This document shows, piece by piece, positions 51,865-61,227 of a stretch of DNA of 64,000 nucleotides. The stretch is from Oricola indica (GTDB taxonomy: Bacteria > Pseudomonadota > Alphaproteobacteria > Rhizobiales > Rhizobiaceae). Within the stretch, counting starts at the first letter, position 1. The number at the start of each line of letters is the position of its first letter. Both the position numbers and the translations under genes were made by a program. Where the stretch lies: assembly GCF_019966595.1 (NCBI RefSeq), contig NZ_JAINFJ010000001.1, positions 496,001 through 560,000 on the forward strand. Reading direction: 5' to 3'. Below the pieces are notes generated by a model. The model was not told where the DNA came from and did no database searches. It worked only from the letters and a program-made list of their open reading frames with translations.

Positions 51865-52644
51865 TCAGAAACGCGACACGAGCATGCCGCCATCGGCCGA
51901 AATGACGTGGCCGGTCGTATAGGGCAGTCCGCCGCTGGCAAGCGTCGCCATGATCGCGCCCATGTCCTCCGGTTTGCCGACACGCGGCAGAAGCGTGATC
52001 CCTTCTTCAGCGACCCGGCGCTTGTAATCCTCGATCACCGGTCCCGTCATGTCGGTTTCGATCAGGCCGGGCTGAATGTCGTAGACCGAGATATTCTCGC
52101 GCCCGAGCCGGACCGCGAATGTCTTGGCGATCATCGCGGCCGCCGCCTTGGAAACGCAATATTCCGCGCGCGGCTCGGCGACCGCATTGGCATTGGACGA
52201 GGTAACGTTGATCAGGCTGTAGAAACGGCCGTCGGAACGGTCTCGCGCAACCACGCGGCGTGCAAAGGCCTGGCTCAGGAAGAACTGGGCCTTGGCGTTG
52301 ATCGCCATGCAGCGGTCGTAGCTTTCCTCGGTCACGTCGAGCGGGTCGCCCCGGCTCAAGACCGAGACGCCGGCATTGTTCACCAGCGTCGACAACGGCC
52401 CGACGACAGCTTCCGCGCTGTCGAGCATCGCATCGTGTACGGAAAGGTCGGAGACGTCGCCCGCCACCTTCGCGACCGGCACGTCAAGCGCCGCGATGCT
52501 GTCGGCAGCGCGCGCGAGTTCGTCGTCGTCGAAAGGCCCGTTGACCGCGACGGCAAAGCCCCGTTCGGCAAGCGCGCGCGCGGCAGCGAGGCCGATGCCC
52601 CGGCTCGATCCGGTCACAAATGCGGCTTGTCGGCTGCTCGTCAT
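51865..52644 (-). CDS. Short-chain dehydrogenase/reductase
   Basis: 259 residues. The cofactor motif TGSSRGIG is at the N-terminus, with NNAGVS, an INVTSSNAN serine and YCVSKAA (YxxxK). It is a classical SDR resembling 3-oxoacyl-reductases and sugar dehydrogenases. Its start overlaps the acyl-CoA dehydrogenase stop (ATGA), which suggests sequential steps on the same substrate. Confidence 0.9.
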   Translation of the reverse strand: MTSSRQAAFVTGSSRGIGLAAARALAERGFAVAVNGPFDDDELARAADSIAALDVPVAKVAGDVSDLSVHDAMLDSAEAVVGPLSTLVNNAGVSVLSRGDPLDVTEESYDRCMAINAKAQFFLSQAFARRVVARDRSDGRFYSLINVTSSNANAVAEPRAEYCVSKAAAAMIAKTFAVRLGRENISVYDIQPGLIETDMTGPVIEDYKRRVAEEGITLLPRVGKPEDMGAIMATLASGGLPYTTGHVISADGGMLVSRF

Positions 52645-53786
52645 GCCTGGGCTCCGTGCTTCAACAGTTCACGCGCGATGATCATGCGCTGAATCTGGTT
52701 CGTGCCCTCGTAGATTTGCGTGATCTTGGCGTCGCGGTACAGTCTTTCGACCTCGAAACCGCGAATATAGCCGCTGCCGCCGAAAACCTGCACCGCATCG
52801 GCGGTCCGCGCGACGGCCATGTCGCCCGCGAAACACTTGGCGATCGAGCACGCCTTGGTGGCGTCCTGTCCGGCATCGATCTTCGACGCCGCGCTGAGAA
52901 CCAGCAGCCGCGCCGCCTCGATATCCTTGGCCATGTCGGCGAGAAGCCACTGCACGCCCTGGAATTCCGAGATGGCCTTGCCGAACTGCTTGCGCTGGCG
53001 CGCGTAGTCCACGGCGGCCTCCAGGCCCGCCTGTCCGATGCCCACGGCGAGCGACGCGATACCCACGCGCCCCTTGTCGAGCACGCTCATCATCATGTGA
53101 AAACCGCGCCCCTCCTCGCCGAGAAGCGCATCCGGCCCGAGCCGCACATTGTCGAAGGTCAGCGCGCCGACCTGGCTCGCCCGCTGCCCCATCTTGTGTT
53201 CCTTCGGTCCGCGCGACACGCCGTCCGCATTGAGATCGACGATAAAGATGGAAAAGCCGCGATGACCCGCCTCGCGGTCGGTGCGCGCCAGCACGAAACC
53301 GACATCGGCAACCGGCGCGTTATGGATCCAGATCTTGCCGCCGTTGAGGACCCAGCCCTCGCCGTCGCGCACCGCGGATGTCCGAATTCCCGATACGTCG
53401 GTGCCTGCTTCCGGCTCGGTGATGCAATAGGCGACCTTGGTCTGCGCACGCATGGCCGGCCCAAGCCAGCGCTCGCGCTGCGCCACCGTTCCGTGGCGCA
53501 CGAGCAGCGTCGAAATCAGTTCGACCAGGCCGCACTGATCGGCCACGGATGCATATCCGCGCGACAATTCTTCCATCACCAGCGCATAGGTCACGGTGTC
53601 GAAGCCCGGCCCTCCATGCTCTTCCGGAACGCCGATACCGAACAGGCCGAGTTCGCCCATTTGCTCGTAAAGATCGGCGGGAAACCGCTCTTCACGGTCG
53701 AGTTCTTCCGCCATCGGCCTGATCACGTCCTCGGCGAATTGCCGGGCCATGTCGCGTACCTGTTGCTGGGTTTCCGAGATGAACAT
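52641..53786 (-). CDS. Acyl-CoA dehydrogenase
   Basis: 381 residues. AYCITEPEAGTDVSG (flavin loop), WIHNAP, KQFGKAISEFQGVQ and the catalytic glutamate in IYEGTNQIQRMI near the C-terminus identify a short/medium-chain type enzyme. It introduces a 2,3-double bond in an acyl-CoA with FAD. It leads the operon. A 20-bp palindrome overlaps its promoter region just before the start codon. Confidence 0.93.
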   Translation of the reverse strand: MFISETQQQVRDMARQFAEDVIRPMAEELDREERFPADLYEQMGELGLFGIGVPEEHGGPGFDTVTYALVMEELSRGYASVADQCGLVELISTLLVRHGTVAQRERWLGPAMRAQTKVAYCITEPEAGTDVSGIRTSAVRDGEGWVLNGGKIWIHNAPVADVGFVLARTDREAGHRGFSIFIVDLNADGVSRGPKEHKMGQRASQVGALTFDNVRLGPDALLGEEGRGFHMMMSVLDKGRVGIASLAVGIGQAGLEAAVDYARQRKQFGKAISEFQGVQWLLADMAKDIEAARLLVLSAASKIDAGQDATKACSIAKCFAGDMAVARTADAVQVFGGSGYIRGFEVERLYRDAKITQIYEGTNQIQRMIIARELLKHGAQA

Positions 53787-53798
53787 GCGCTGATCCGT

Positions 53799-53818
53799 AT
53801 GTAACTAACTGGTTACTC
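53799..53818. promoter_or_regulatory. 20-bp palindrome, copy A (acyl-CoA dehydrogenase promoter)
   Basis: On the minus strand it reads GAGTAACCAGTTAGTTACAT, with GTAAC/GTTAC arms. It sits 12 bp before the start codon of the acyl-CoA dehydrogenase gene. It is related to copies B, C and D. Confidence 0.6.
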
Positions 53819-53920
53819 CCATACATGCGCCGGACACTCTGGTCAAGCGTGGAGCGGCGACGGCGCAGTCTCGCGCGCAATCGCGCAGAGCGGCTTGCGC
53901 GGCCCGTTCGATGCGTCTAT

Positions 53921-53940
53921 AAATAACCAAATAGTTACTT
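53921..53940. promoter_or_regulatory. 20-bp palindrome, copy B (aldo/keto reductase promoter)
   Basis: The minus strand reads AAGTAACTATTTGGTTATTT. It sits 14 bp before the start codon at 53955, directly upstream of the ribosome site. It shares the AAGTAAC...GTTATTT frame with copies C and D. Confidence 0.65.
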
Positions 53941-53954
53941 ATTGGAGGAGTTAC

Positions 53955-54971
53955 ATGAAACCGTCGGACAAGCGCAAATTCGGAAGGGTCGACCTTGAGG
54001 TGACGACATTCGCCTTCGGCACCGCGCCGATCGGCAACATCTTTCGTGAAATCGACGACAAGACCGCCGACGGGATGATCCAGCAGGCATGGGATGCCGG
54101 CGTCCGCTTCTACGATACGGCCCCGATGTACGGCCACGGCCTGTCCGAACATCGCCTCGGCCACTCCCTGCGCTGGAAGAACCGCGACGACTACGTTCTC
54201 GCCTCGAAGGTCGGCCGCATCCTCAAGCCGAAGAAGCGCTCCGAGATCGATTTCGCGCCCTGGGTCAACGCCGGCGCCTTCGAAATGATCTTCGATTATT
54301 CCTATGACGGCACGATGCGCGCCTTCGAGGATTCGCTGCAGCGCCTGGGCCTTGAGCGGATGGACATGTGCTTCATCCACGACATCGACCGCTTTACCCG
54401 TGGCGACGATCAGCCTGAAGTCTTCAAGCAGGCGATGGACGGTGCCTGGAAGGCGCTGGAGAAGCTCCGCGACGAAGGCGTCGTCAAGGCAATCGGCGTC
54501 GGCGTCAACGAATGGGAAGTCTGCCACGAAGCCCTGAAGCAGCGCGACTTCGACTGCTTCCTGCTCGCCGGCCGCTACACCCTGCTGGAGCAGGAATCCC
54601 TCGATTCCTTCCTGCCGCTTTGCGAGGAACGCAACGCGGCAGTCGTCGTCGGCGGCGGCTTCAACTCCGGTATCCTCGCAACGGGAGCGGTGGAAGGCGC
54701 GAAATACAACTACGCGCCGGCGCCCGCCGACATCATGGACAAGGTGAGGAAGATCGAGGCCGTCTGCGCCGAGCACAACGTCCCGCTGCCCGCCGCCGCG
54801 CTGCAATTCGTCGTCGCCCATCCGGCCGTGCCCGCCTTCTGCGCCGGCACCCGCAACGAGGAACAGCTCAGGAAAAACCTCGACTGGTTCAGCCATCCGA
54901 TCCCGTCCGAGTTCTGGGCCGACCTCAAGTCCAAGGGACTTCTGCGCGAGGACGCGCCGACACCCGCATGA
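53955..54971 (+). CDS. Aldo/keto reductase (D-threo-aldose dehydrogenase-like)
   Basis: 338 residues. FGTAPIGNIFREI, YDTAPMYGHGLSEHRLG (catalytic Asp/Tyr), and VASKVGRIL-like LASKVGRILKP show the AKR barrel; FIHDIDRF and CAGTRNEEQL support the L-fucose/D-threo-aldose/pyridoxal dehydrogenase branch. It probably oxidises a cyclic hemiacetal to a lactone with NAD(P). ATG 53955 has a GGAGGAG site. The downstream MaoC gene starts within its stop codon. Confidence 0.88.
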   Translation: MKPSDKRKFGRVDLEVTTFAFGTAPIGNIFREIDDKTADGMIQQAWDAGVRFYDTAPMYGHGLSEHRLGHSLRWKNRDDYVLASKVGRILKPKKRSEIDFAPWVNAGAFEMIFDYSYDGTMRAFEDSLQRLGLERMDMCFIHDIDRFTRGDDQPEVFKQAMDGAWKALEKLRDEGVVKAIGVGVNEWEVCHEALKQRDFDCFLLAGRYTLLEQESLDSFLPLCEERNAAVVVGGGFNSGILATGAVEGAKYNYAPAPADIMDKVRKIEAVCAEHNVPLPAAALQFVVAHPAVPAFCAGTRNEEQLRKNLDWFSHPIPSEFWADLKSKGLLREDAPTPA

Positions 54972-55447
54972 CCGACACCGTCTCCTCCCCGCATGGGCGC
55001 CGTCTTGCCGACGGCGTCCATGCATTCGGGACGCTCCGCGAAGGCGACTGGTACGAGACGCCCTCGCGTGCTGTCACGGCAGCACACATCGACACATTCG
55101 CCGAGCTGACCGGCGACCGCTTCGAAATCCACATGACCGACGATGCCGCACGAAAGCACGGATTTTCTGGCCGCGTCGCGCATGGACTTCTCGTCCAGTC
55201 GCTCGTCGATGGGCTCAAGAACCAGTCCACGGTCACGTTCCAGGCCATCGCTTCGCTGGGATGGACATGGCGCTTTACCGGGCCGGTCCATATCGGCGAC
55301 ACGATCTCGGCAACCATCAGGCTCGCAGGGAAACGCACCACGTCCGGTTCCGGACGCGGTATCCTGTTTCTCGATTTCGAGGTCCGCAACCAGGACGGCC
55401 TGATCGTGCAGGCCGGTGAAAACCAGTTGCTGGTCAGCCTGGATTAG
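54968..55447 (+). CDS. MaoC-like hydratase/dehydratase
   Basis: 159 residues of a hot-dog fold. HMTDDAARKHGFSGRVAHGLLVQSLVDG contains the hydratase-2 motif (Asp and His), and GPVHIGDTISATIRL follows. The family hydrates or dehydrates enoyl-CoA-type substrates. It is coupled to the aldo/keto reductase (ATGA) and overlaps the convergent Dabb gene by four bases. Confidence 0.88.
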   Translation: MTDTVSSPHGRRLADGVHAFGTLREGDWYETPSRAVTAAHIDTFAELTGDRFEIHMTDDAARKHGFSGRVAHGLLVQSLVDGLKNQSTVTFQAIASLGWTWRFTGPVHIGDTISATIRLAGKRTTSGSGRGILFLDFEVRNQDGLIVQAGENQLLVSLD

Positions 55448-55761
55448 TCGGGCAATTCCATATCGAAGACGGTCACGCCCTCGATCCCATCCACAGTGTG
55501 CTCCACGAGACGCCCCCCAACGGCCTGGTGTTCCGGGTCGATGAGATAGGCATCGCGCGCCGCCGTGTCCGTGAAGTCGAACCAGAACGCATCGTGGTTG
55601 CCGCGGATCAGGTCCGTCTCGACGCTGACATTCGCCACCGCACGAAAGTCGAGCACGCCCTCAATATGGCCCCGAAGGCCGTCGAGCGCGTCGAAGAGAG
55701 CCAGCTTGGTGTCGTCCGATACATCGGCACGAAAGCGCAGCATCACGAAGTGTCTGATCAC
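55444..55761 (-). CDS. Dabb (stress-responsive A/B barrel) domain protein
   Basis: 105 residues. MIRHFVMLRFRADVSDDTKL and DAYLIDPEHQAVGGRLV are typical of the dimeric Dabb ferredoxin-like fold found in small cyclases, lyases and proteins of unknown role. It starts 20 bp after the ABC ATPase gene and so probably belongs to the ABC operon, perhaps as a pathway enzyme. Confidence 0.82.
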   Translation of the reverse strand: MIRHFVMLRFRADVSDDTKLALFDALDGLRGHIEGVLDFRAVANVSVETDLIRGNHDAFWFDFTDTAARDAYLIDPEHQAVGGRLVEHTVDGIEGVTVFDMELPD

Positions 55762-55781
55762 GTCTGGAATTCCTTTTCGGT

Positions 55782-56894
55782 TCAGCCGATACGTTGTTCG
55801 GTCTCGGGATCGAAGGCGACCGCCTTCTCCATGTTGATGGCAAAGGGGAAGGTCTCGCCGGCGCGCACATCCACGTCGGCCCGAAAGCGTCCGGTCACCT
55901 CCTTGCCGCCAAGATGGCTGACGACGAAGGTGTCGGAGCCCGCCGGCTCGGTGACTTCCACCCGCGCCTCGATGCGGTGGATCGCCTTGCTGTTGCGGTC
56001 CGCGCCGTCCTCGTCGGTAATCGCCTCGGGGCGGATGCCCAGAATGATGTCGCGACCCTCATGCCCGGCCATGGACCGCTCCTGCGCGAATGGCAGCGTG
56101 GCCGAGGTGCCGTCGGCAAGCGCGACCTTGGCCACTGCCTCGCCATTCTCCGTGGTGACCTTCGCCGGAAACAGGTTCATCGACGGAGAGCCCATGAAGC
56201 CGGCAACGAAGATATTGGCCGGATTGTCGTAGATTTCCTTCGGCGTGCCGAGTTGCTGCACATGGCCCCCGAACATCACGGCGATGCGCGTCGACAGCGT
56301 CAGCGCCTCGATCTGGTCATGCGTCACATAGACGATCGTCGTGCCGAGCTTCTGGTGCAGCTTCTTGATCTCGGTGCGCATGTCGACGCGCAGCTTGGCG
56401 TCGAGATTGGACAGCGGTTCGTCGAACAGGAAGACGTCCGGATCGCGCACCAGCGCCCGGCCCATGGCGACGCGCTGGCGCTGGCCGCCGGACAATTGTC
56501 CGGGCTTGCGGTCGAGCAGATGGCTGATCTGCAGCAGGTCGGCGACCTGCGAAACCGCCTTGTCGCGTTCGGCTTTCGGGATCCCGTGCATCTCCAGGCC
56601 GAAGGCCATGTTCTGCCCGACATTCATGTTCGGGTAGAGCGCGTAGGACTGGAACACCATCGCGATGTTGCGGTCGGCGGGGCGCACCCCGTTCATCGAG
56701 CGCCCCTTGATGGCGATATCGCCGCTGGTCACCTCCTCGAGGCCTGCGATCATGTTGAGAAGCGTGGACTTGCCGCAGCCCGACGGCCCGACGAGAACGA
56801 GGAACTCGCCCTCCTCCACCGCGATGTCGGTCTCATGCAGGACCTTGACCGCGCCGTAGGACTTCGTTGCGTTTCTGATCTCGAGAAATCCCAT
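55782..56894 (-). CDS. ABC transporter ATP-binding subunit, carbohydrate (UgpC/MsmK) type
   Basis: 370 residues. Walker A GPSGCGKST, signature LSGGQRQRVAMGRAL, Walker B VFLFDEPLSNLDAKLR and a C-terminal TOBE/OB domain (about 240-370) typical of CUT1 sugar importers. It energises the permeases encoded just upstream. It follows the second permease by four bases. Confidence 0.93.
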   Translation of the reverse strand: MGFLEIRNATKSYGAVKVLHETDIAVEEGEFLVLVGPSGCGKSTLLNMIAGLEEVTSGDIAIKGRSMNGVRPADRNIAMVFQSYALYPNMNVGQNMAFGLEMHGIPKAERDKAVSQVADLLQISHLLDRKPGQLSGGQRQRVAMGRALVRDPDVFLFDEPLSNLDAKLRVDMRTEIKKLHQKLGTTIVYVTHDQIEALTLSTRIAVMFGGHVQQLGTPKEIYDNPANIFVAGFMGSPSMNLFPAKVTTENGEAVAKVALADGTSATLPFAQERSMAGHEGRDIILGIRPEAITDEDGADRNSKAIHRIEARVEVTEPAGSDTFVVSHLGGKEVTGRFRADVDVRAGETFPFAINMEKAVAFDPETEQRIG

Positions 56895-56898
56895 GGTC

Positions 56899-57780
56899 TT
56901 ACCCTTTTACCGAGCCGGCCATCAGGCCGCGCACGAAGTAGCGGCCGGCGACGACATAGACGAGCAGCGTCGGCAGCGCCGCCATGATCGCGCCGGCGAA
57001 ATGGACATTGTATTCCTTCACCCCGGTCGAGGACTGGACGAGGTTGTTGAGCGCCACCGTCATCGGCTGGCTGTCGAAATCCGAGAACGACGCGCCGAAC
57101 AGGAAGTCGTTCCAGATATTGGTGAACTGCCAGATGATGCAGACGACCGCGATCGGCCCGGAGGACGGCAGCATGATGCGCCGGAAGATCGTGAAGAAAC
57201 CCGCCCCGTCGATCATCGCGGCGCGTACCAGTTCGGTCGGAAACTGCTGGTAGTAGTTGCGGAAATAGAGCGTCGAGAAGCCGATGCCGTAGACGAGGTG
57301 CACGAAAACGAGGCCGGGCACCGTGCCGGCGAGACCCATCAGGCCGAGCATGCGCGCCATCGGGATCAGCACCATCTGGAACGGAATGAAGCAGCCGAAC
57401 AGCAGCAGGCCGAAGACGATCGTGTCTCCCCTGAAGCGCCACTTGGTCAGGACGTAGCCGTTCAGCGCGCCAAGCACCGTCGAGATGGCGACGGCGGGAA
57501 CGACCATCAGGATCGAATTGAGAAAGTAGGGCTTCAGGCCGGTCGCGGCCACGCCGATCTGCGCCGTCGACCAGGCGCTGGCCCATGGCGCGATCGTCCA
57601 CTCGCTCGGCAGGGACATCATGCCGCCCGCCTGGATCTCGGACAACGGCTTCAGCGAATTGACCACCATCACGTAGAGCGGCAGCAGGTAGTAAAGGCAG
57701 AAGATCGCGAGCAGCGTGTAGATCACGAAACGTGATCCCGCGCCCGTCCGCACGACTTGGGAGGAAGCGTTCGACGCCAT
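56899..57780 (-). CDS. ABC sugar permease, second (MalG-like)
   Basis: 293 residues and six helices. The EAA loop (ELVRAAMIDGAGFFTIFRRIMLPSSGP) contacts the ATPase. ATG 57780 overlaps the stop of the first permease (TGATG) and has GGGAGAAG upstream; reading further upstream is only a shadow of the neighbour. Confidence 0.93.
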   Translation of the reverse strand: MASNASSQVVRTGAGSRFVIYTLLAIFCLYYLLPLYVMVVNSLKPLSEIQAGGMMSLPSEWTIAPWASAWSTAQIGVAATGLKPYFLNSILMVVPAVAISTVLGALNGYVLTKWRFRGDTIVFGLLLFGCFIPFQMVLIPMARMLGLMGLAGTVPGLVFVHLVYGIGFSTLYFRNYYQQFPTELVRAAMIDGAGFFTIFRRIMLPSSGPIAVVCIIWQFTNIWNDFLFGASFSDFDSQPMTVALNNLVQSSTGVKEYNVHFAGAIMAALPTLLVYVVAGRYFVRGLMAGSVKG

Positions 57781-58676
57781 CACTTCTTCTCCCTGAGTTC
57801 GGACCAGATATAGGGCACCATGATCGCCGCAATCGACATCAGCATGATCGTCGCCGAGGCCGCGCCGATGCCCATCTGGTTGCGCGTGAACGTGTAGGAA
57901 TACATGAACGTCGCGGGCAGCTCTGTCGCCGTACCAGGTCCGCCGCCGGTCAGCGCGATGACGAGATCGTAGGACTTGATCGCCATATGCGCGAGCACCA
58001 CGAAGGCGGACATGAAGGCCGGCCGCAACTGCGGGATGACGATGCGCCGGTAAAGCGCCCAGTTGGACGCGCCGTCGATCTGCGCCGCCTTCAGAACCTC
58101 GTTGTCGATGCCGCGCAGGCCGGCAAGGAACATCGCCATGACGAAGCCGGAGGTCTGCCAGACAGCGGCGATGACGATGGTATAGATCGCCATTTCGCGA
58201 TCCTTGATCCACTCGAAAGTGAAGCTCTCCCAGCCCCATGACTGGACCACGGCCTGCAGGCCGATACCCGGATCGAGGAACCACTTCCACGCCGTACCGG
58301 TAACGATGAAGGACAGCGCCATCGGGTAGAGATAGACGGTGCGAATGAAGCCTTCGGCGCGGATCTTCTGGTCCAGCAGGATCGCCAGTGCCAGGCCGAG
58401 CGCGCAGCAGATGATGATGTAGAGCGATCCGAAGATCAGCACATTGTCGATCGCGATGCCCCAGGCACGCAGCGAAAAGAGCTTCCAGTAATTCTCCCAG
58501 CCGACGAGACCGTAGCTCGGCAAAATCCGGCTGTCGGTGAACGACAGGTAGAAGGTGAAAAGGATGAAGCCGTAGACGAAGACAAGCACGATGGCGAGGC
58601 TGGGGCTCAGCACGATCTTCGGCAGGGCGTCGCGCAGCCAGTCGTCGGCCCGCCGGCTCGTAACATTCGACGACAT
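57780..58676 (-). CDS. ABC sugar permease, first (MalF-like)
   Basis: 298 residues and six helices. The EAA loop is EVLKAAQIDGASNWALYRRIVIPQLRP. ATG 58676 has a strong GGGAGGA site. It lies 52 bp after the binding-protein gene and completes a CUT1-type importer. Confidence 0.93.
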   Translation of the reverse strand: MSSNVTSRRADDWLRDALPKIVLSPSLAIVLVFVYGFILFTFYLSFTDSRILPSYGLVGWENYWKLFSLRAWGIAIDNVLIFGSLYIIICCALGLALAILLDQKIRAEGFIRTVYLYPMALSFIVTGTAWKWFLDPGIGLQAVVQSWGWESFTFEWIKDREMAIYTIVIAAVWQTSGFVMAMFLAGLRGIDNEVLKAAQIDGASNWALYRRIVIPQLRPAFMSAFVVLAHMAIKSYDLVIALTGGGPGTATELPATFMYSYTFTRNQMGIGAASATIMLMSIAAIMVPYIWSELREKK

Positions 58677-58728
58677 GTAAATCCTCCCGGCGGAGAAGGG
58701 CGCGGAAACGCCCTTCCCCGTATTGCGG

Positions 58729-59982
58729 TTACTGCGCCAGTTCGACGGCGGAGACGAGTTCGGAGACGGCCGTCTCGGAATCGTACTCGCCATTGAAGTG
58801 AGCCGTGATCACATCATACATCGCATTCTTGACCGATGCAGGATTGGCGTGACCATGCGCCATCGAGCCAAAAAGGTTGCCCGAGGACGAGGCGGCCGCG
58901 AGGTCTTTCATGCCCTGCTTGCCGCAAGCGTCGAAGTCCGTATCCGGCACGTCGACGCGCGCGGGCACCGAGCCCTTGACCACGTTGAAGGCCGACTGGA
59001 AGGACGGCGACATGATCGCCTTCGCCAGGGCGGCCTGTTCAGCCGATGGCTTGTCGCCCTGCTTGAACAGCGCGAACTGGTCGGAGTTGAAAGTCACCTG
59101 CTCCTGCGTACCCGGGAAACGGAAGCACAGGAAATCCTCGCCCGGCGTCTTGCCGGCATTGAGGAACTCGCCCTTCGCCCAGTCGCCCATGAACTGGAAA
59201 GCGGCCTCGTCATTGATCACCATCGCCGATGCGAGGTTCCAGTCACGCCCGGAGAAGTTGTCGTCGACGAAGGAGCGGATGACGGTCATCCGGTCGAAGG
59301 CTTCCTTCATCGTGTCGGAACCGAGCGCCTCGGTGTCGAGATCGATGAAGGCACTCTTGTAGAAGTCCGGACCGCCGGTCGCCATGACGACGGCGTCGAA
59401 GATGGTCGCGTCCTGCCAGGCCTGTCCGCCATGGGCGACCGCGACCTTGCCGGAATCCTTGACCTTCTGCATGGCCGCGACGAGTTCGTCCCAGGTCGTC
59501 GGCTGTGCGATGCCGAGATCGTCGAGGATGCCCTTGTTGGCCCAGACCCAGTTGGTCGAATGGACGTTGACCGGCGCCGCGACCCACTGGCCCTCATACT
59601 TGGAGAATTTCTGCAGCGCCTCCGGCACGACACCGTCCCAGCCTTCCTCGGCCGCCACGTCGTTCAGATTGGCGAGAGCGCCCTGCTTGGCCCAGTCGGT
59701 GATGTCGAAACCGAGCATCTGCACCGCCGTCGGGGCGTTGCCCGCCGTGACGCGTGCGCGCAGCACGGTCATAGCCTGCGTGCCGCCGCCGCCGGCAACC
59801 GGCATGTCCTGCCAGCCGATACCCTGGCCTTCGAGGTCTTTCTTCAAAACGTTCAACGCCGCGGCCTCCCCGCCCGACGTCCACCAATGCAAGACTTCGA
59901 CATCGCCCGCGCGCGCGGCGGTCGCCGAAATCGTCATGGCCGCCAGGCAGGTCGCCGCAGCCAGCTTGCGTGAAAACTTCAT
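58729..59982 (-). CDS. ABC transporter sugar-binding protein
   Basis: 417 residues. The signal peptide ends near TAARAGD. The mature protein has the family-1 solute-binding pattern ([40 protein letters not shown]). It resembles binding proteins for mono- or oligosaccharides. ATG 59982 has AAGGGAG upstream. A LacI-type operator lies 47 bp upstream; the lacI gene is divergent. Confidence 0.92.
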   Translation of the reverse strand: MKFSRKLAAATCLAAMTISATAARAGDVEVLHWWTSGGEAAALNVLKKDLEGQGIGWQDMPVAGGGGTQAMTVLRARVTAGNAPTAVQMLGFDITDWAKQGALANLNDVAAEEGWDGVVPEALQKFSKYEGQWVAAPVNVHSTNWVWANKGILDDLGIAQPTTWDELVAAMQKVKDSGKVAVAHGGQAWQDATIFDAVVMATGGPDFYKSAFIDLDTEALGSDTMKEAFDRMTVIRSFVDDNFSGRDWNLASAMVINDEAAFQFMGDWAKGEFLNAGKTPGEDFLCFRFPGTQEQVTFNSDQFALFKQGDKPSAEQAALAKAIMSPSFQSAFNVVKGSVPARVDVPDTDFDACGKQGMKDLAAASSSGNLFGSMAHGHANPASVKNAMYDVITAHFNGEYDSETAVSELVSAVELAQ

Positions 59983-60028
59983 CTCATTCTCCCTTGTCAT
60001 ATGGCGCATTGCGCGCTGGCACTATAGA

Positions 60029-60044
60029 TTGCAACGTTTTCATT
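60029..60044. promoter_or_regulatory. LacI-type operator before the ABC operon
   Basis: TTGCAACGTTTTCATT has the CG-centred near-palindrome TGnAACGTTnnCA typical of LacI-family sites and pairs with a similar site at 60164. It is 47 bp before the binding-protein start. Confidence 0.5.
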
Positions 60045-60163
60045 GGCAAGAATTTTGTAACCAGATGGTGCGTTGCACAACATTATATCAAGCCACTGTT
60101 TTTAAAGAATTTATTATTGATGCACCGCGAAACAATCTGAGCAATTGAACCACTCGTTGCAAA

Positions 60164-60179
60164 TCTGAAACGTTACAAA
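60164..60179. promoter_or_regulatory. LacI-type operator before lacI
   Basis: The core TGAAACGTTACA (60166-60177) is a CG-centred near-palindrome, 37 bp before the GTG start of the LacI-family gene. Together with the site at 60029 it suggests looping or dual repression of the divergent promoters. Confidence 0.5.
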
Positions 60180-60215
60180 TATGGTATGTGAAACCGAAAA
60201 CCGGATGTCCCGCCC

Positions 60216-61217
60216 GTGAAACGCGAACCGAAGCCGACCCTGAAAACCCTCGCCCTCGAAACGGGGCTTGCGGTGACGACCGTGTCGCGGGCGCTCAAGG
60301 GCGCGCCGGAAATCGCGAAGGGCACGCGCGATCGGGTCCAGCGCGCCGCAAAGGCGATCGGCTACGTGCCGGACAGGGCCGCCCAGCGCCTGCGCACCGG
60401 CCGCACCAATGTCATCAGCTTCCTGCTCGAACCGCATGACGAGATGCTCAGCTTCGGCACGATGATGATCGCGGGGATCATGGAATCGCTGGAAAACACC
60501 TCATTCCATCTGGTGGTCACCCCGCAATTCGAGAAATCGGATCCGCTCGGCACGGTCGACAACATCATTCGCAACAGGCTCGCCGACGGGGTCATCTTCT
60601 GCAGGACCACCCCGCTCGACATCCGGGTCAGAATGCTGCTCGAGGCGGATTACCCCTTCATCTGCCACGGCCGGACGGAACTGGCGACGCCGCATCCCTT
60701 CGTGGACTTCGACAATTTCGAGTTCGCTCTCGATGCCGCGACCCGGCTCGCCCGACAGGGCTGCAAGAAGCTGGCGCTGCTGAATGCGCGGCAGCCCTTC
60801 ACCTTCTCGCAGCATCTGATGCACGGCTTCATGACCGCGGTGCGCGAGAGCGGTGTCAGTCACGTTCTGCCCGAGAACGTCTCGATCGACAGCGCGCCCG
60901 AAGCGGTGCGCGACACCGCCATGACCTGCATTCGCGAACAGGGCGTCGATGGCTTCGTCTGCGCCGGTGAATCCTCGGCCATGGCCGTAATCGCGGCGGT
61001 TTCCGACTGCGGATTGCGCGTTAACGAGGATATCGGAATGGTCGCCAAGCAGACGACCCCGCTGTTCGGGCAGATCCGTCCGCAAATCGACACGATCTAT
61101 GAGGATCTGACCGCCGCCGGGCGACAGCTCGGCACGCTGCTCCTTCGTCGCATCGAAGGCGCGCCTGTCTCGGAACTGCAACGGCTCGAACACGGCGAGC
61201 ACCGTTATCGGGACTGA
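60216..61217 (+). CDS. LacI-family transcriptional regulator
   Basis: 333 residues. The helix-turn-helix and hinge (LKTLALETGLAVTTVSRALKGAPEI, VPDRAAQRLRTGRT) precede a periplasmic-binding-protein-like sugar domain. GTG 60216 is the only suitable start in this frame. It is divergent from the ABC operon with two CG-centred operators between, so it most likely senses the imported sugar or a derivative. Confidence 0.9.
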   Translation: MKREPKPTLKTLALETGLAVTTVSRALKGAPEIAKGTRDRVQRAAKAIGYVPDRAAQRLRTGRTNVISFLLEPHDEMLSFGTMMIAGIMESLENTSFHLVVTPQFEKSDPLGTVDNIIRNRLADGVIFCRTTPLDIRVRMLLEADYPFICHGRTELATPHPFVDFDNFEFALDAATRLARQGCKKLALLNARQPFTFSQHLMHGFMTAVRESGVSHVLPENVSIDSAPEAVRDTAMTCIREQGVDGFVCAGESSAMAVIAAVSDCGLRVNEDIGMVAKQTTPLFGQIRPQIDTIYEDLTAAGRQLGTLLLRRIEGAPVSELQRLEHGEHRYRD

Positions 61218-61227
61218 AGGTCAGTCC
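61211..61227. terminator. Shared hairpin at the ends of lacI and the enoyl-CoA hydratase gene
   Basis: GGACTGA (61211-61217), AGG, TCAGTCC (61221-61227): a perfect 7-bp stem that contains the stop codons of both convergent genes. A pyrimidine-rich run follows. It is possibly a bidirectional terminator. Confidence 0.4.
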
